NCBI GenBank assembly: GCA_017431345.1
Contig: JAFRLH010000034.1
Span: 1 to 45,488 of the forward strand
Reading direction: 5' to 3'
Length of the DNA: 45,488 bases
Origin: Lachnospiraceae bacterium
GTDB lineage: Bacteria > Bacillota > Clostridia > Lachnospirales > Lachnospiraceae
Made by a program: the position numbers and the translations under genes. Under the pieces are notes generated by a model, which searched no databases, was not told where the DNA came from, and was given only the letters and a program-made list of their open reading frames with translations. Of the stretch, positions 43,449 through 45,488 are shown one piece after another (within the stretch, counting starts at the first letter, position 1; each line of letters starts with the position of its first letter).

Positions 43449-44257
43449 GCAGAGGACAGAAATTTCTGGAAAGATTCTATATCGCATTCGTATTTTTCCT
43501 GCTGTATGCACCGATCCTGATCCTGATCGTGTGCTCATTCAATGAATCCAAGGCAAGAACTGTCTGGGGCGGATTCACCTTTAACTGGTATGTGAGCCTG
43601 GCACAGAATGAGGAAGTGATGGCCGCAGTGCGCACATCGCTCGTGCTGACATTCTCAGCAGCACTGATCGCGACGATTCTCGGAACATTGGCCTGCATCG
43701 GAATGACGGTCATGAAGAAGAACAGTCAGAGCGCGATCATGTCTGTGACAAATATTCCGATGCTGAACGCGGATATCGTTACCGGTATCGCGATCATGCT
43801 GCTGTTCGTGCGATTTGCAGGCCTGGGAATGATGTCGATGCTGGCAGCGCACATTACGCTTGGTGTTCCGTATGTAATCCTGAACGTCATGCCGAAGCTG
43901 AAGCAGACCAACCGCAGTGCCTATGAAGCGGCACTGGATCTTGGCGCGACGCCGACCTATGCATTCCGAAAGATTGTTCTTCCGGATATTATGCCGGGTG
44001 TTTTTTCCGGATTTCTGCTGGCGTTCACGATCTCGCTGGATGATTTTGTCATCACCTATTTTACAAAGGGGCCCGGCATCAATACCATTTCGACCATGAT
44101 CTATCAGCAGGTAAGGCGTGGGATCAACCCGGAAATGTATGCGCTTTCGACGATCCTGTTCCTGCTGATCCTGATCGTTCTGTGGATCGTGAACAGGATC
44201 CAGAATGACGATACGGGAAATTACGGTGCGCAGGCGAAAGGCAAGGTGGCGGCATGA
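43442..44257 (+). CDS. potC: spermidine/putrescine permease PotC
   Basis: A 271-residue second permease, six hydrophobic segments, with the coupling loop EAALDLGATPTYAFRKIVLPDIMPGVFSGFLLAFTISLDDFVITYF, the classic PotC sequence. It overlaps potB and potD, consistent with tight translational coupling. Confidence 0.94.
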   Translation: MVSRGQKFLERFYIAFVFFLLYAPILILIVCSFNESKARTVWGGFTFNWYVSLAQNEEVMAAVRTSLVLTFSAALIATILGTLACIGMTVMKKNSQSAIMSVTNIPMLNADIVTGIAIMLLFVRFAGLGMMSMLAAHITLGVPYVILNVMPKLKQTNRSAYEAALDLGATPTYAFRKIVLPDIMPGVFSGFLLAFTISLDDFVITYFTKGPGINTISTMIYQQVRRGINPEMYALSTILFLLILIVLWIVNRIQNDDTGNYGAQAKGKVAA

Positions 44258-45339
44258 AGAGATATATAAAGATCCTTTCACTTGCCGGCATCATGGCTGC
44301 GCTGCTGATCGCACTGGCTGCTTGTTCGGGAAATGATGCTGCTGGTGATAGCGCCGCAGCAGGCGGGGACAATACGCTGGTCGTGTTTAATTACGGCGAC
44401 TATATAGATATTGAAACGCTGGATATGTTTACTGAAGAGACCGGCATCAAGGTGCAGTATGAACAGTATGTTACGCCGGAAGACATGTATACGAAATATC
44501 AGTCTGGTGCTATCCCTTATGATGTCATCTGCACGTCGGATTATATTATCGAGAAGATGATCCAGGCGGGACAGGTGCAGGAAATCGACCGTTCCGGGAT
44601 GGAATATTATGACAATCTGGATCCGGTCTATCTCGATTTCTGCAAAGCGTTTGACCCGGAAAATAAATATGCCGTTCCTTATTTCTGGGGTACGGTCGGC
44701 ATCTGCTACAACACATCCATGGTGGATGAGGAAATCGACAGCTGGGATATCCTTTGGGATGAAAAATATGCCGGGCAGCTGGTCATGGAGAACAGTATGC
44801 GCGATGCGTTCATCGTGCCTTTGAAGCTGGCCGGAAAGTCGATCAATACCACAGAGGAAGGCGAACTGCTGGAGGCGCAGGAGAAGCTGAAAGAGCAGAA
44901 ACGCCTGGTCATGGCTTATATGGTGGATGAGAGCCGTGATGCGATGATTGCAGGCGATGCTGCCATGGCAGTCATTTACTCCGGCGACGCGACAGTTGCA
45001 ATGGAGTACAATGAAGACCTGGCTTACGTAGTGCCGAAGGAAGGCAGCAACATCTGGTTTGACTGCTGGTTCATCCCGGATTCCTGCAAACATAAATCAA
45101 ACGCCGAGAAATTCATTGACTTTATGAACCGAGAAGATATTGCGGCAATGAACTTCGACTATGTCTACTATGGCACCCCGAATAAGGCTTTGTATGATGA
45201 GCTGGATGAGGAGACCAAAGAAGACCAGACGATCTTCCCGGAGGAGGAAGCGCTGATGCGGTGCGAGGTGTATAAGTATCTGGGAGAGAAGACGGAGAAG
45301 TTCTATAACAGGCTGTGGAAGGAACTGAAGGCGTATTAA
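44254..45339 (+). CDS. potD: spermidine/putrescine-binding lipoprotein PotD
   Basis: A 361-residue receptor anchored by Cys24 in the lipobox LAAC, followed by a Gly/Ala/Asp linker. The mature part starts LVVFNYGDYIDIETLDMFTEETGIKVQYEQYVTPEDMYTKY, typical of PotD/PotF, with polyamine-site residues in YDVICTSDYIIEKM, PYFWGTVGICYN, AVIYSGDATVAMEYN and FDCWFIPDSCKH. It overlaps potC by 4 nt and ends the operon. Confidence 0.95.
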   Translation: MKRYIKILSLAGIMAALLIALAACSGNDAAGDSAAAGGDNTLVVFNYGDYIDIETLDMFTEETGIKVQYEQYVTPEDMYTKYQSGAIPYDVICTSDYIIEKMIQAGQVQEIDRSGMEYYDNLDPVYLDFCKAFDPENKYAVPYFWGTVGICYNTSMVDEEIDSWDILWDEKYAGQLVMENSMRDAFIVPLKLAGKSINTTEEGELLEAQEKLKEQKRLVMAYMVDESRDAMIAGDAAMAVIYSGDATVAMEYNEDLAYVVPKEGSNIWFDCWFIPDSCKHKSNAEKFIDFMNREDIAAMNFDYVYYGTPNKALYDELDEETKEDQTIFPEEEALMRCEVYKYLGEKTEKFYNRLWKELKAY

Positions 45340-45425
45340 GTGGGTTGTGTGAGATCCCCATCCCGATCATCCTCATTTTAGCAAATCGGACTAGCGAATA
45401 ATCCTATAACGAAATTAAGATGTTG

Positions 45426-45458
45426 GAGCCTATTGCCAAGCGCAGTGGGCTCTTTTTT
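45426..45458 (+). terminator. potABCD terminator
   Basis: GAGCCTATTG (45426-45435) pairs with CAGTGGGCTC (45443-45452), with two G-U pairs, then six T residues. It lies 87 nt after the potD stop. Confidence 0.8.
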
Positions 45459-45488
45459 GTATGGAGCCTGCCGACTCCGGTTTATAAA

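Overview
The window looks like chromosome of a low-to-mid GC Bacillota, most likely an anaerobic gut- or rumen-type Clostridia (Lachnospirales-like). The reasons are strong AGGAGG-type ribosome binding sites, TTGACA/TATAAT promoters, the neighbourhood long-form hpf / secA / prfB, the t6A genes tsaE-tsaB-rimI-tsaD, a BirA/BioY biotin system and an XRE-cupin regulator in front of potABCD. This placement is inference; no rRNA or tRNA gene is present to confirm it. I saw no CRISPR array, phage or insertion sequence transposase.

Layout. 1-3.3 kb: a GPH-family sugar symporter with a GH36 alpha-galactosidase. 3.3-7.1 kb: guaB behind an odd inverted-repeat element, a P5C-reductase-like gene and trxB. 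7.1-9.3 kb: a secreted SH3/NlpC-P60 wall hydrolase with a long repetitive acidic spacer. 9.4-10.7 kb: an NhaC-type antiporter. 11.0-17.1 kb: a TRAP transporter locus (dctP, dctQ and a 1410-residue DctM with three tandem DctP domains fused to its C-terminus). 17.3-20.1 kb: a small membrane protein and a membrane-bound AraC-type regulator that may control the TRAP genes. 20.2-22.5 kb, minus strand: hpf and the bioB-bioY pair behind two candidate BirA sites. 22.7-27.7 kb: secA, prfB, hom. 27.9-31.7 kb: tsaE, tsaB, rimI, rnz, tsaD (tRNA maturation). 32.1-36.7 kb: deoC, an ABC-F ATPase, a small secreted basic protein and a divergent thymidylate synthase. 36.8-38.5 kb, minus strand: a phosphohexomutase. 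38.8-40.7 kb: an XRE-Uma2 fusion and a secreted protein. 40.9-45.3 kb: XRE-cupin regulator plus potABCD, a polyamine importer unit with overlapping genes.

The most striking gene is the DctM-(DctP)3 fusion at 12822-17054: an apparently self-contained TRAP permease carrying three nearly identical binding domains, with a fourth, diverged lipoprotein binding protein encoded upstream. It resembles in logic the ABC importers with fused substrate-binding domains.

The intergenic DNA is rich in dispersed repeats. There are at least four families: (i) TGTCATYCTGA...GAAGRATCC repeats (seven copies, two of which pair as the trxB terminator); (ii) CCTTCCCCTTTAGGGG...GCCGGAAGAGG repeats that supply ribosome binding sites to downstream genes; (iii) a roughly 170-nt element in two copies (10807-10970 and 31826-31999) whose arms differ in sequence but remain self-complementary, with compensatory changes in an inner hairpin, suggesting a conserved structure; (iv) a GGGGTACCT/TCGCACA module in three copies before guaB.
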